Source of the DNA: Larimichthys crocea
Taxonomy: Eukaryota > Chordata > Actinopteri > Sciaenidae
NCBI RefSeq assembly: GCF_000972845.2
Contig: NC_040011.1
Location: 22,867,062-22,931,061, forward strand
Direction: 5' to 3'
DNA: 64,000 nt
Part shown: piece after piece, positions 1 to 11,225 of the stretch
How the letters are laid out: every line of letters starts with the position of its first letter
How positions within the stretch are numbered: position 1 is the stretch's first letter
Program-made: the position numbers and the translations under genes
Notes under the pieces: generated by a model
Databases searched by the model: none
Told to the model about the DNA's origin: nothing
The model's input: the letters and a program-made list of their open reading frames with translations, nothing else

Positions 1-1540
1 TGAATTCTGCATATTTTCCTTCCAAACATCAACCAGAGTGAAAACATGTTTGTAGATTTGGTATGCAGACCTTAAAATGTGTTAATGACCAAGAATGCTT
101 CCATCCCCCCACAGTTTCAAAAGGCACGACCAATCACTACAAAGCCATTACCGATTCGAGTGCGAGATTCATTATTACAGCGGTTCCCACAAGATGAGAG
201 ACATGGGGGAACTTTCTGATGAATTTCAAGTTTAAATGGAAAGCTTCTGTGGAGTGCACTACAAAGCGCCATGTGTAAATATTGAATAATGAGCTGCTTT
301 CAAGTTCTCCACTTTGTATCGCCATGAAAAAAACGGCATTAATGAACAGCTTTTGGTGTGGTTTACATCACACGGACCCATGAAACGCAATCCCCAGAGA
401 TAAATTTTGTTATTATAGTCTCTAAAGGCACAAGATTTACAAGCCTCGATGCATTTGCACCAAGATGTGCTGACACAATTTCTTTGAGACACATGTGACA
501 GATATTAATGAGGCGCTCATTGGCTGCAATGTGGGATGCTCGAAATTAGTCATCATTTGGCACACAACAAAATCTCTATACGAGAATAGCCATGCTTACT
601 TTGTACTATTGCACATGGTGTACATATTTATATTCATTGCATTTAGTTGACATCACAGGCAGTTAACACTATCTAAAGTGACCAGCATGAGCACAAGAGT
701 TGTAGAGTACCAGTTGAAGAGTCACAAGCTTACAAGTGATTAACGGTAAGAACAGGAATGTTCTGGGTCAGATTGCCTCATATTCCAGTAAATTTAAAAT
801 GATTGTGAAGGACAAAATTTCAGAAAACACCCAAAAAAGACATGAATGAGTCAAACCTACTTAGAAAATCTCACAGTTTTGATGGTCAAATGAAACTCAG
901 CATATTTCCCGTCTGAGTCAGACACAAAACATTGCGTTAATGTAACTTGAGGTCAGGATTTCTCATGAGTAAAAGAACAGAGTCATGTAAACAAGCGAGT
1001 GCTTTTACACACGCCATTCTAGGACCTGCGTATGTTGCCAAGGAAGTTGACTCAGCGTTGCTTGGCACAAGAGTTATCACCAGAACTCATGGAAATAAGG
1101 TTTGAAGTTTGTGCAACATACTTTCTTTGAAAAAAGTTTTAAACCCATTATTTTTCTCATCCCATGGTCAATAAATTCAGATTAGTCATGAACAACGTCC
1201 CAGAACACTTTAGATGTGTGAGTAACAAAAACACTCTCCTCTGACTGTTTCTTATGCATACATGAGCAGACTCAGATAAAAACTTAAGTTTGCCCAAAAT
1301 TACACTGTTGATATAGTTAGTGTTACTGCTCACAAAGTCCATAACTGTGCTGTACCAGTTTGAAGTGACACACACTGCAAAAGCACAAAAGTATCCACTT
1401 TGTTAGTTCATACTATAGTCAAATATATATATATTATTTTTACATGGGGAGAAAATATTTCCTTGATTTCAGTGCAATAAGCTCAGAATCCAAATCAAGT
1501 TGCTCCAAATGGTTTATAGTGTTTATGGCATTAGCTGTAC
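1..1540. other. Intergenic, no feature recognised
   Basis: AT-rich single-copy-looking sequence. The open frames are short and show no family resemblance. A small (TA)n block is at about 1424-1435. Confidence 0.5.
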
Positions 1541-1900
1541 GTGTATTTTAAAGGTTTTATTACAAGGCACGGACACAGGACTCAGAAGTAACCAGTCTTT
1601 AATCACAATCCAGGGTTGGTCCACAGGAGTTCAGTCAGGTAGGGCAGGCAAACAATACAAGGGGTAAGGCAAAGGCAGGGTCCAAAAACAGGCAAAGGTC
1701 AAAACCAAAAAGCACACTAGGGAAACGCTGGGAAAGTAGGACACATGGTACACTGACAATCTGGCACTGGGGAAGGGGAAACAAAGGGTTTAAATACACA
1801 GGTGATTAGGGGGTGACAAACAGAAGGCGGGAAATGGAGACTGGAGTAGGTGGAGCGGGGACTGGAGTGACAGGTTTTCGTCAATCCAAAGAGGTCAGGT
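1541..1900 (-). mobile_element. Retroelement (probably LTR-like) remnant
   Basis: The block has a composition I associate with a common teleost interspersed repeat: runs of 'ggcaaaggcagggtcc', 'aaacaggcaaaggtc' and 'gtttaaatacacaggtgatta'. Read on the minus strand it has a TTTAAA box, then pyrimidine-rich sequence, GATTAAAG and AATAAA near 1561, an arrangement like an LTR with promoter and polyadenylation signal. No target-site duplication or internal coding region was seen. Family assignment is from memory and uncertain. Confidence 0.4.
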
Positions 1901-2131
1901 TATTCATTCACATCCCCATTTTGGAGGTTTGTTACATTAACATTAGCTCATCACCAAGTGAGACAGTTGAGGAATGCTCAAGGTATTTTAAGATTATGTT
2001 GGTTGCACTGAAGTTCATTCAAATTAATCAACTGATTTTTTTTAAATGTAACAGTCCTATAAGATGAGAGCGACTACGGATGTTTTTAACCTGACTTTAG
2101 TTGAAACATCTGCATCTGTAAACATCTGACA

Positions 2132-2141
2132 NNNNNNNNNN
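2132..2141. other. Assembly gap (10 N)
   Basis: A run of ten unknown bases directly abuts the left end of a large inverted duplication, so order and content around 2.1-3.7 kb should be treated with caution. Confidence 1.
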
Positions 2142-3711
2142 CCGGAGGCCCGACCGGTCTTCACCGTCTTGAGTTTTAAGACCTGCTTAATTGGCTTCCT
2201 GACTGCCCGGGGAGGAGAAAGGGAGAGAGCTAGCTTGTTACGAGCCCTTCTGTTCCAGAGGAAGATGGGGGGGGGGGTCCCTTATCAGCCATCGTTGGAC
2301 ACCTCCGGTGGCTATTAATCAGAGCCAAGCCCGACTGGAGCCAGAAAGGATCCGTTGAGGGGTGGGAGGGAGAGGAGGTTGAGCCTGGAGCCTTCCCTGG
2401 GCCTCACTGACACCCTCACATAGGGAACTCAACAGACAGCACAACAACATCCTTCCTCCCCTCCCTCTTCAAGTCCGAGTGTATACACAAGGACAACCCC
2501 CACGAGCCCTCCTCCACTCCTCTAGCTTCCTCACTCAAATTGTTTAGACCCCGTTTAGCCCCCTCTGGACAGGGCCCATCCATTTTAGCTGGTGTGACAG
2601 GTTTATGTTGCCCCCTTACTGTGTTATTATATTGGTGCTGTGCTGCCAGTTACTATTGTGCTAATGAAAATTTAGCACCAGACATAATATTCTTTTCACA
2701 GGATGTGCACTCAGCATGCAAAATATCTTGAGTGCTTTATAGGATTGAAAGCGCTCATATTTTTAACGTTTGCAACAGAAACTGGCTGAAAATGTTTTAT
2801 GGACAGGAAAACAACTATTAGGTGTTGTCAGTGTTGGAGTGTTTGGTAAATGAATTTAATCTCTGTACATGTTAGCTTGGGCATGGCCTTTGACTTATCT
2901 TCTTTTGTTCAGACATAAAGAGGTATGCTGGCAAAATTCCTAACAAAAGCCTAATGAGTCTACAGCCGTGCTAGAGCCTCTGTAGGCGTACTAAAGGCTA
3001 ATGTCAGCAGGCTAACATTCTTATAATGACAATGCTAACAAGCTGATGTTTAGCAAGTATATTGTACATACGACCACTGTGGCACTTGTGAACAAAGCCA
3101 ACATGGAAGTGCGGCTTTGAAAGACAGGCGCCTGTCATCAAAGGTGATTTTTGGTGACAACGTAGCCTGCCTCAGCTTCACCTATGGCCCAGTCAGGACG
3201 GCCAAGATGACAAACCAGAGCCACCACACTTTGAGCTACATGATGGATCTTTGGTGTTGGTGACTTCACAGAGGCTACATTCATTTTTTTTATGTAGTTT
3301 ATAAGTTATATCGATGTTCACTATTTTAGCTTAGCTTAGCTTTAGTTTAGCATCTTAGCATCCTAAAGGCCAACTCACACCGGGCACGAAACGGAAGCGG
3401 AACGGCACCGCCGCGGTCACTGTAGCAGATAGCCGCCAGTCTAGTCAATGGAGCTCTCACACAGGCGCGGCTCAGAGCGTCTTCCTCGCCACGGCACGAG
3501 CATTCGAGGATTTCTATTTTTCCGCGAGCCGCGGCTAAACCTCGTAGATTTCAACAGAGCACTGCGCACCAGATAGGAAATCCGACACAGAATCAACGTA
3601 ATAAACTTCCGCCCCCTTTCAAAATAAACACGGCAGGCTCGCTCTGCTGCCGTTCCACGGCTGATACGCGTCCGGTGTGAGTTTGACGCCGGGCAAAGGA
3701 CCGTTGCGCTG
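2142..3711. repeat. Left arm of a ~3.8-kb inverted duplication
   Basis: This segment is the reverse complement of 4443-5958 followed by 4081-4163, lacking the equivalent of 4164-4442. It begins exactly at the N gap (ccggaggcccgacc against ggtctgggcctctgg at 5945-5958). Differences from the right arm are mostly single-base insertions or deletions, often in homopolymers. It contains an inverted partial copy of the Harbinger-like element from 3367. It may be a mis-assembled fold-back rather than natural DNA. Confidence 0.9.
3367..3711 (+). mobile_element. Partial inverted copy of the Harbinger-like element
   Basis: Part of the left arm. It starts after TAA (3364-3366), carries the element's outer end, and then jumps from the equivalent of 4443 to that of 4163, with a 2-base microhomology at the join near 3629. 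It is a by-product of the inverted duplication rather than an independent insertion. Confidence 0.6.
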
Positions 3712-3734
3712 TTAACAATGTGCAATTACTCATT

Positions 3735-5130
3735 AGATGAACTCAACATGTGGCCATGGTGATGGCAATGTCGCTCTACTGGTTGGTCCAACACAGTTTT
3801 CAACACGTCTTTGACGGCTCGTCAATGAACCCTACTGACTTAAGTGATCTGCTGACTTTGATTTTGGTGTAAATGTTATGGCAGTTCTGAGGTGGATTTT
3901 TCTGACATTTGATAAACATAGTTATGTATGTCAGGATAAATTGTAACTTTGGTGTTCCCTTTACTTTCTAGCTAGTACTATCAACAGGACAGAATTCATC
4001 CAATGTTCTAGTTTATAGTGACATTAACATCAGGCTGCTGTACATTGTGTTACACGGGACTCACACAGGAGGCGGAACGGCAGCGCAACGGTCCTTTGCC
4101 CGGCGTCAACTCACACCGGACGCGTATCAGCCGTGGAACGGCAGCAGAGCGAGCCTGCCGTATTCACGCGAGATCACGCGAGAATCCTGGACATACCCGA
4201 GACCTTGCGATAAACAGTGTATAAAGAAAACAACAACAACAAACAGCTGACTTTGCTTCTCCGACGTGGAGGAGATTATAAAAAGCATCTGTTGTGTCAT
4301 AAATGATTGTGAGTTGTTCCACTTCAACAATTAGTCTCTCGTTGAGACCCTTTGATCGATCTTTGATCACCTGGTGCCACCGGTGATGACGTAACGTTGA
4401 TGTGAAGTTGTAAAAAGCTACATGAACTGCATATTGTGTTTTATTTTGAAAGGGGGCGGAAGTTTATTACGTTGATTCTGTGTCGGATTTCCTATCTGGT
4501 GCGCAGTGCTCTGTTGAAATTTACGAGGTTTAGCCGCGGCTCGCGGAAAAATAGAAATCCTGCGGAATGCTCGTGCCGTGGCGAGGAGAGACGCTTCTGA
4601 GCCGCGCCCTGTGTGAGAGCTCTCATTGACTAGACTGGCGGCTATCTGCTACAGTGACCGCGGCGGTGCCGTTCCGCTTCCGTTTCGCGCCCGGTGTGAG
4701 TTGGCCTTTAGGATGCTAAGATGCTAAACTAAATGCTAAGCTAAGCTAAAATAGTGAACATCGTATATACTTATAAACTACATAAAAAAAATGAATGTAG
4801 CCTCTGTGAAGTCACCAACACCAAAGATCCATCATGTAGCTCAAAGTGTGGTGGCTCTGGTTATTGTCATCTTGGCCGTCCTGACTGGGCCATAGGTGGA
4901 GCTGAGGCAGGCTACGTTGTCACCAAAAATCACCTTTGATGACAGGCGCCTGTCTTTCAAAGCCGCTACTTCCATGTTGGCTTTGTTTCACAAGTGCCAC
5001 AGTGGTCGTATGTACAATATACTTGCTAAACATCAGCTTGTTAGCATTGTCATTATAAGAATGTTAGCCTGCTGACATTAGCCTTTAGCTTACAGCCTTA
5101 CAGAGGCTCTAGCACGGCTGTAGACTCATT
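3735..5130 (+). repeat. Old teleost interspersed repeat, interrupted
   Basis: Segments read like a repeat family widespread in teleosts: 'catgtggccatggtgatggc' and 'gtcaggataaattgtaactttggtg' before 4050, then 'gctaagctaagctaaaatag' near 4735-4760, then 'tgctaaacatcagcttgttag', 'ctgacattagcc' and 'ctagcacggctgtagactc' at 5020-5130. The pieces are in the same order as in the family but are split by the element at 4053-4707 and by unrelated sequence at about 4770-5010. A second copy in this window is at 10.9-11.2 kb. The origin of the family is not known to me. Confidence 0.55.
4053..4707 (-). mobile_element. PIF/Harbinger-like non-autonomous element, copy A
   Basis: A 655-base element is flanked by TTA on both sides (4050-4052 and 4708-4710), a 3-bp target duplication typical of PIF/Harbinger. 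Its ends are related inverted repeats: AGGCCAACTCACACCGGG at one end and a GGGACTCACACAGG-type end at the other. The homologous copy at 37706-38395 has the same boundaries. On the minus strand, 4245-4345 encodes a MADF-like N-terminus (ERLIVEVEQ...IIYDTTDAFYNLLHVG) in which the start codon and the splice donor are mutated. No transposase remains. Confidence 0.6.
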
Positions 5131-5958
5131 AGGCTTTTGTTAGGAATTTTGCCAGCATACCTCTTTATGTCTGAACAAAAGAAGATAAGTCAAAGGCCAT
5201 GCCCAAGCTAACATGTACAGAAGATTAAATTCATTTACCAAACACTCCAACACTGACAACACCTAATAGTTGTTTTCCTGTCCATAAAACCATTTTTCAG
5301 CCAGTTCTGTTGCAAACGTTAAAAATAATGAGCGCTTTCAATCCTATAAATGCACTCAAGATATTTTGCATGCTGAGTGCACATCCTGTGAAAAAGAATA
5401 TTATGTCTGGTGCTAAATTTTCATTAGCACAATAGTAACTGGCAGCACAGCACCAATATAATAACACAGTAAGGGGGCAACATAAACCTGTCACACCAGC
5501 TAAAATGGATGGGCCCTGTCCAGAGGGGGCTAAACGGGGTCTAAATCAATTTGAGTGAGGAAGCTAGAGGAGTGGAGGAGGGCTCGTGGGGGGTTGTCCT
5601 TGTGTATACACTCGGACTTGAAGAGGGAGGGGAGGAAGGAGTGTTTGTGTCTGTCTGTTGAGGTTCCCTATGTGAGGGTGTCAGTGAGGCCCAGGGAAGG
5701 CTCCAGGCTCAACCTCCCTCTCCCTCCCACCCCTCAACGGATCCTCTTCTGGCTCCAGTCGGGCTCTGGCTCTGATTAATAGCCACCGGAGGTGTCCAAC
5801 GATGGCTGATAAGGGACCCCTACCCCCCCATCCTTCCTCTGGAACAGAAGGGCTCGTAACAAGCTAGCTCTCTCCCTTTCTCCTCCCCGGGCAGTCAGGG
5901 AAGCCAATTAAGCAGGTCTTAAAACTCAAGAGCGGTGAAGACCGGTCTGGGCCTCTGG
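4081..5958. repeat. Right arm of the inverted duplication
   Basis: Mirror of 2142-3711. This arm is probably the authentic one: it keeps the 279-base segment 4164-4442 missing on the left, and it continues in order the older teleost repeat that starts near 3740. The spacer 3712-4080 is not mirrored. Sequence outside 5958 shows no counterpart because the left arm ends in the gap. Confidence 0.9.
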
Positions 5959-8900
5959 CAGAGGGCCGCGATGTGACAGTGGTGCTAAGAGGACACTGCA
6001 GCATATTTAACCTTGAATCTAAAGCCTTGGGTCAAAGGTTAGAACTGCTTATGTGTCTCAGGGACACAGGGCTGCATTTCTAAGCTAATTAGTTAATCAA
6101 TTTGTTTACCGTGAGGACTCCTCATTAATGCAGCCAAAGCATAATCATTTCCCAAACAATTCAACAACCGCAACTGTCCCCCCCGGCTTGCTGAGATTTT
6201 GTTCCCAGGCTCATCGAGAGAGCAGAGACAAGAAAAAAGGAATTGCTGAAAAGGAGAGAGGGGGGGTTCCTCTGTTCCAGACAAGAACACAAGCTTATCC
6301 CAGCACCCCGTTTCTCTATTTTTTAACTTGATGGCCAACGTTACAGGTGATCAAAGGACTGAACCCTAGGAAGGGGCTTAGGGCACAGCAGTGCAGCCAA
6401 AGGGATTGCTTCCCGGTGATTTGTAAGCAGGAAAAGACTTTTGACATGAAAGACAGCTTAAACAGCAGAGGAATAACAATAAACCAGCTGTAAAATGCTT
6501 CTTGTTGCAGCTGAATTGATGCAGAGGGTGGCTCCCACAACTATTTTTCTCTTGCTTTTTTTGTGGGTGTCTGGCATTTCCTACCGAGCCATTTCTACAG
6601 TCACATGCACACAACAAAAGGCTACATCTGCGGGGGTGGGGTGCCTGGGGTCTTAGGGGTAAAGAGATGCTTTGTGCTGGGGATATTGTGAAATCAGACG
6701 ACTCCCATTTCTTTTCACCGAAGCTATGTTCGAAATTTGGTCGTATTCTTTTCTGTGACAAAAGTGCGGTTTTCCTATTGAAGGATTAGTCCCAAAATGC
6801 AATTTTAATGGATCAGTTGATTAGAAGTGGAAAAAAAAGAGATGTATGTAACAGACATTGTCATGTAGACCTAGTCTTTTATCAAGCCTGGATAACTCAA
6901 GGAACATAGATATTTTGTGTAACATTAAACAGCAAAACATATGAAAATGTGACAGCACAATAAAACAAAGTAAAACACTTATATGTTGCATATGGTGCAG
7001 TTAATCAGCATTGTATTGGACCATTACAACTGTTAAGGTTTATTCATGTCTGCACTAATGTGACACAGTCTTAAACAAAACTACAGAAGACATAACCGAT
7101 GGTGTAGATGACCAAAGTTTTCATCTGTGTTTTCTGAGCGAGAATAGATCCATCACTTAAAGTATGCAAACTAATGATTAAGTTGTTTCCTATTTTTTAT
7201 CCAAGATGTTTGTTTCTGTGAAGTGAAGTTTGATCTGTCATTGGTGCTCTTTATGTTCTGTTATCAACTATAGGGGTTAAGACTCTCGAGGTAGTGGGGA
7301 TCAAGGGTCACAACATGCAAAACAACAGGAAATTCTTTTCACATTTCTCTATTCAATTAAGTTCTTCTATATGGGGAGGAATGCAACCCCCTCACCTCAC
7401 TTTCTTCATCTCAGCTTAAAGGATAAACAATGGTGGTGGAAAAATGCAAAAGACCCTATCTCGAGCCACTGTTTAGTTTGTCCGTTTGGGGCTACTGTAG
7501 AAATATGGCAGCCTAACATGATGGATACATATGTGGAAGAGAACCAGCGATGTCTGTATATAGAAGGCTTAGGAAAGGCCTAAGGTAACAAGAAGACAGC
7601 AGTTCTTATGTGCATGTGATTATGCACTAATGACAACATAGTTATGAATATTATATTTCACTTCCTGCCATATTCTGTAAATAGAACCTCTCAATCTTGC
7701 AAACTGGATGAAAAATGGTCAGCAAAGCTTTCACCATGTCATAACAGTAGCAATAAATATTATCCAATGAGTCTTCCAAATTAAACAACAAAATACACCA
7801 TTTGTAAAATTCCCTTCCTTCATCATAACTAACTCAGTTACTTTTTTGTTTATTCTTATTTGCTGTAGCCAAAAACATAAATGCACCTTTCACTTTTAGC
7901 ACAGAAACACAGAAGCAAAGGACAAAAGAAAATATTGTATATTATTAATGAAAAGAAAAAAAAAGAATTCAGAAGGGTCTGATATGTGGTGGAAAAGAGC
8001 TGGAAAGATTTCACTTTATGTACGACAGCCGTTGAAAATACCCTGTTAGTCCTGGAAAGCCTCACATCCAGTTGCAGTGACACATGTGACATGTTAGTGT
8101 ATTTCAAGACAGAGATTTAGGCTGATGCCTAAGCCACTGGCCATGTTGAAAAGCACTGTCAGGACAGGGAGGAGGTGGAAAAAAAAAAAAGAAAACGAGT
8201 AAGGATAAACTTCCTGTGGGAGGAATGTGGCTGCTACCCATCACAGCTGGAATCTGCGGGGTCACATACCAGGAGAATGGTAAATATTTAACATTTAATT
8301 TCCTTGCTGTAAGGTAGACCGGACACAGAGCACGGCCAGCAACTCCATATTACAGAGGGCCTGAAAGATGTAGGTGCGCACTCGTGGGGGAAAAGAGGTA
8401 TAAATTGAGGAGAGGTTGTTAAAATATTTAGGCAGAATTCCCAGCCTCTCTGGACTATAAGCCTACAGTGTCAATATTGATGGTATTTTTAATAATGCAT
8501 GGCGAGAAAAGGCTAACTGCTGTGGAAAGCAAACTTTTTTTTGTACAGCGTATGTTAATCCACAAAAACTGTGGTCATTTTTAGTATTGAGGTTGTCATT
8601 AAACTGCCTGCCCAGCTTACTTTGCAGGGATTTTACTGCTTCACCTTGAAACTAATCTTACTGTAAAAGGGGATTTTAAAAAACGACAGAGCAAAGAGAA
8701 AAACAAACTGAGCCCTTATCCAGTGTTTCCTCAGACTTGAACTCCAAGATGGCCGCCGCGCATATGTTCTCTCCTGCTTTACTACCTGGCCTTGCTTTAC
8801 TTTATGAAGAGCCTATTGTGCTCTAACCTAGTTTCCTAACAGATGATTCATAGTCTGTCAGGGCTAGATCTGAAGTGTACACAGCAGAGGTAGACGGTCA

Positions 8901-10880
8901 AATGACAGACTTGTCCGTATCGTCGTTCAGACAAAAGGAAAGCTAAGAACTCAGCCCTGAAGGCACAGGAGAGCGAGAGCAACATGACAAGTTTTTTTTT
9001 TCTTTTCAGTCATCTGGCAGGGATCCTTTTAATATCAGGTACTGCAGTGATGGGATATCGATATCTATGAGGCTGGCTTCAAAGCTTTTATTTGGCTTTG
9101 TGCATATTTACATTAACCCGTTCCACTGAGGAATGTCTGTGTTTAGTCTGTGCAATGAATACACAGGTGGACATGAACCTATTTGGCTCATGTAAAAGGT
9201 TTTAATGTTTAGATGTGAACTACAGTTTTCACTGTGATGCAAATGGGACTTTCCCCATAAACTTGAAAAAAAAAAGAAAAAAAAGATTTGTCTTTAAAAA
9301 AAAATCTACCTCTGTTTTGCAAAGTCTCCTTATCAGATTTGTAATTGCTATCAGTTATCGCAACTACCCCTAAAGCCATTTTTAAGACACGTAATATCTA
9401 ATATCTGGAATTATCTAGCAGTAAATTGTAAAGTTACATCACACACAGAAGAAGACAGAGTGTTCCTGAACCTTAATTAATAATCAGACTTGTGTTGTGT
9501 TGGATGTGTTACAGATATGGTTCAAGGTCCAAGAAAGTAGGAGCGTTATCGTGGCCTTATAAATATTCAAACTGCTTTGAACACCGACTGTTGGGTAGAT
9601 GTTCACAAAAAAATCTACAAAAAAAATGTCTTCAGCTGTAACAGCTCTGCGAAGCTTTAACACTACTAGTAAACCAAAGCAGCAGGCACATACATGTTTT
9701 AGACATAATCATAATGCCAGAAAAAAAAGGTCAATGATGCTCATGGCACCAATATTATGGACCAATTGAATCCTTGTGGTCCTGTTGACCAAGTCTTTTT
9801 GGTATAAGAGGTTTTTGAACTCAGAGGGATTGGCCTGGATAAATGAATGCTACATGACTGCTATAGTACAGATCCTGGGACTCATTATTACAATAAAATG
9901 GTACTAGAACACACTGGAAAGGATAATGTTCTGTTCATCTGACAACTCCAGTAACAAGTGGATGTTCTGTTCATCCTGACAAATCCAGTAACATACTGAA
10001 AAATAACTTTAATATGTAGTGTCAATGGTTTTGGACCCAGTGTACTGCCAGTGAGGAAACTGAACAGTCATGAAAGTGGAAGGAGGAATGACTGAGTCTG
10101 GACTCTGTCACAGATATCCCTCCAGACTGTTTAGTTGACTCACTGGATGACGCAGGCTCCGGCATAGTTTTGCTTTACTTCCTGGAAGTGGAACACTGGG
10201 GTTGCCTTGAAATTACTAAGACGACCATCATTGTACTCCCAGTCATGGAAACAGTGAAAACACACACTGACTCCTCACAGCCGTCTGCATCGTGCACTAA
10301 AAACGTGAAACATCTGGACGTTATTTTCAAATAAGGCTTATTTAGAAAATGTGGTTTGTTACTTTGGCACAGTATAAATATTTAGCTGTTATGAGAATTC
10401 ACAAAAAGATGTTTTAAGAGGGAATGGTTTTCGAATGTGCCAACTTTGCAGGTGCTTTAAAACTGGCTCCAAATTTTAAAACTCACTGAGTGATGACTAT
10501 AAGAGGTCTCTGAATATAACTAGAACTACTGAAATAGACAATAAACACATTGTCAAGATCATATTAAGATAAATATCTTGATGTTTTGCTAAAAAAAAAA
10601 ATGCTTATGCGATTTTTGGAAATTGTGTCTTCATCACTTTAGAAGCAGTAATAGATTTAGCATGAGAACTCTCCCTCCGAGAATCTCTGTAAAATTGCTT
10701 CAGTGAGTTTTGTTATAGTGTTTCCTCTCTACTTAGCCCATAATGAGACACAGCTTGCTTTGCATCTCTTCTGTCCTACTCCTCATGCCAAACTGTGTCA
10801 ACAAGTTTGTCAGACAATCAGAGAAGAGTCAGCTGAACGCTGCATGAGGACAGAGGGCTGTTTATCTACTGTGTGACTCT
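5959..10880. other. Intergenic, no gene recognised
   Basis: Mixed AT-rich sequence. Open frames such as those near 6378-6761 are rich in common residues without a domain pattern. A YY1-like motif (aagatggccgcc) is at about 8749-8760. Poly-A runs occur near 8179, 9268-9303 and 10590. A diverged tandem pair of about 38 bases lies at 9921-9997. No RNA gene or complete transposon was seen. Confidence 0.5.
9921..9997. repeat. Imperfect ~38-bp tandem duplication
   Basis: The first copy, 9921-9959 (ggataatgttctgttcatc...ccagtaaca), is repeated at 9960-9997 with a few substitutions and small indels. It is a local duplication of no obvious function. Confidence 0.8.
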
Positions 10881-10904
10881 AGGGATGGCAGGGTTGGACA
10901 TTGG

Positions 10905-11225
10905 GTACAAAACTTTGGTCCAGTGGTATCTCAGCAGGTTTTGGATGGACTGCCATGAAATTTGGTACATTTTGGTACATTCATGTTTTGCAGAGGATGA
11001 AATCTACTGACTTATATTCTGGCACCACCATGAAGTTCACATTTGTGGTTTTGGAGTGAAACATCTCAATAGCTTTGAGATTGTTTACAGTGAAATTCGA
11101 TACGATCATGTCCACCCTGACATTAGCATTTAGCTCACAGCCACCGACATATAGCCTCACAGACCCACTAGCTGGGCTGTTGACTGCTGAGTCCAGTAAA
11201 CGCACTTGCATAGAAAGCATAGTTG
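10905..11225 (+). repeat. Copy of the teleost interspersed repeat
   Basis: Recognisable blocks are 'tggatggactgccatgaaatttggtaca', 'gaggatgaaatctactgactt', 'caccaccatgaagttcacatttgtggtt', 'gacattagcatttagctcaca' and 'agcctcacagacccactagc'. The last two parallel 'gacattagcctttagcttaca' and 'agccttacagaggctctagc' in the copy ending near 5130. The 79-residue minus-strand frame across it is a product of the repeat. Confidence 0.6.

Noticed and set aside
2142..5958. Interpretation of the palindrome as a full-length transposon with long terminal inverted repeats
   Set aside because: The arms contain ordinary unique-looking sequence, a separate Harbinger-like element and an older repeat split across the spacer, and no coding region lies between them.
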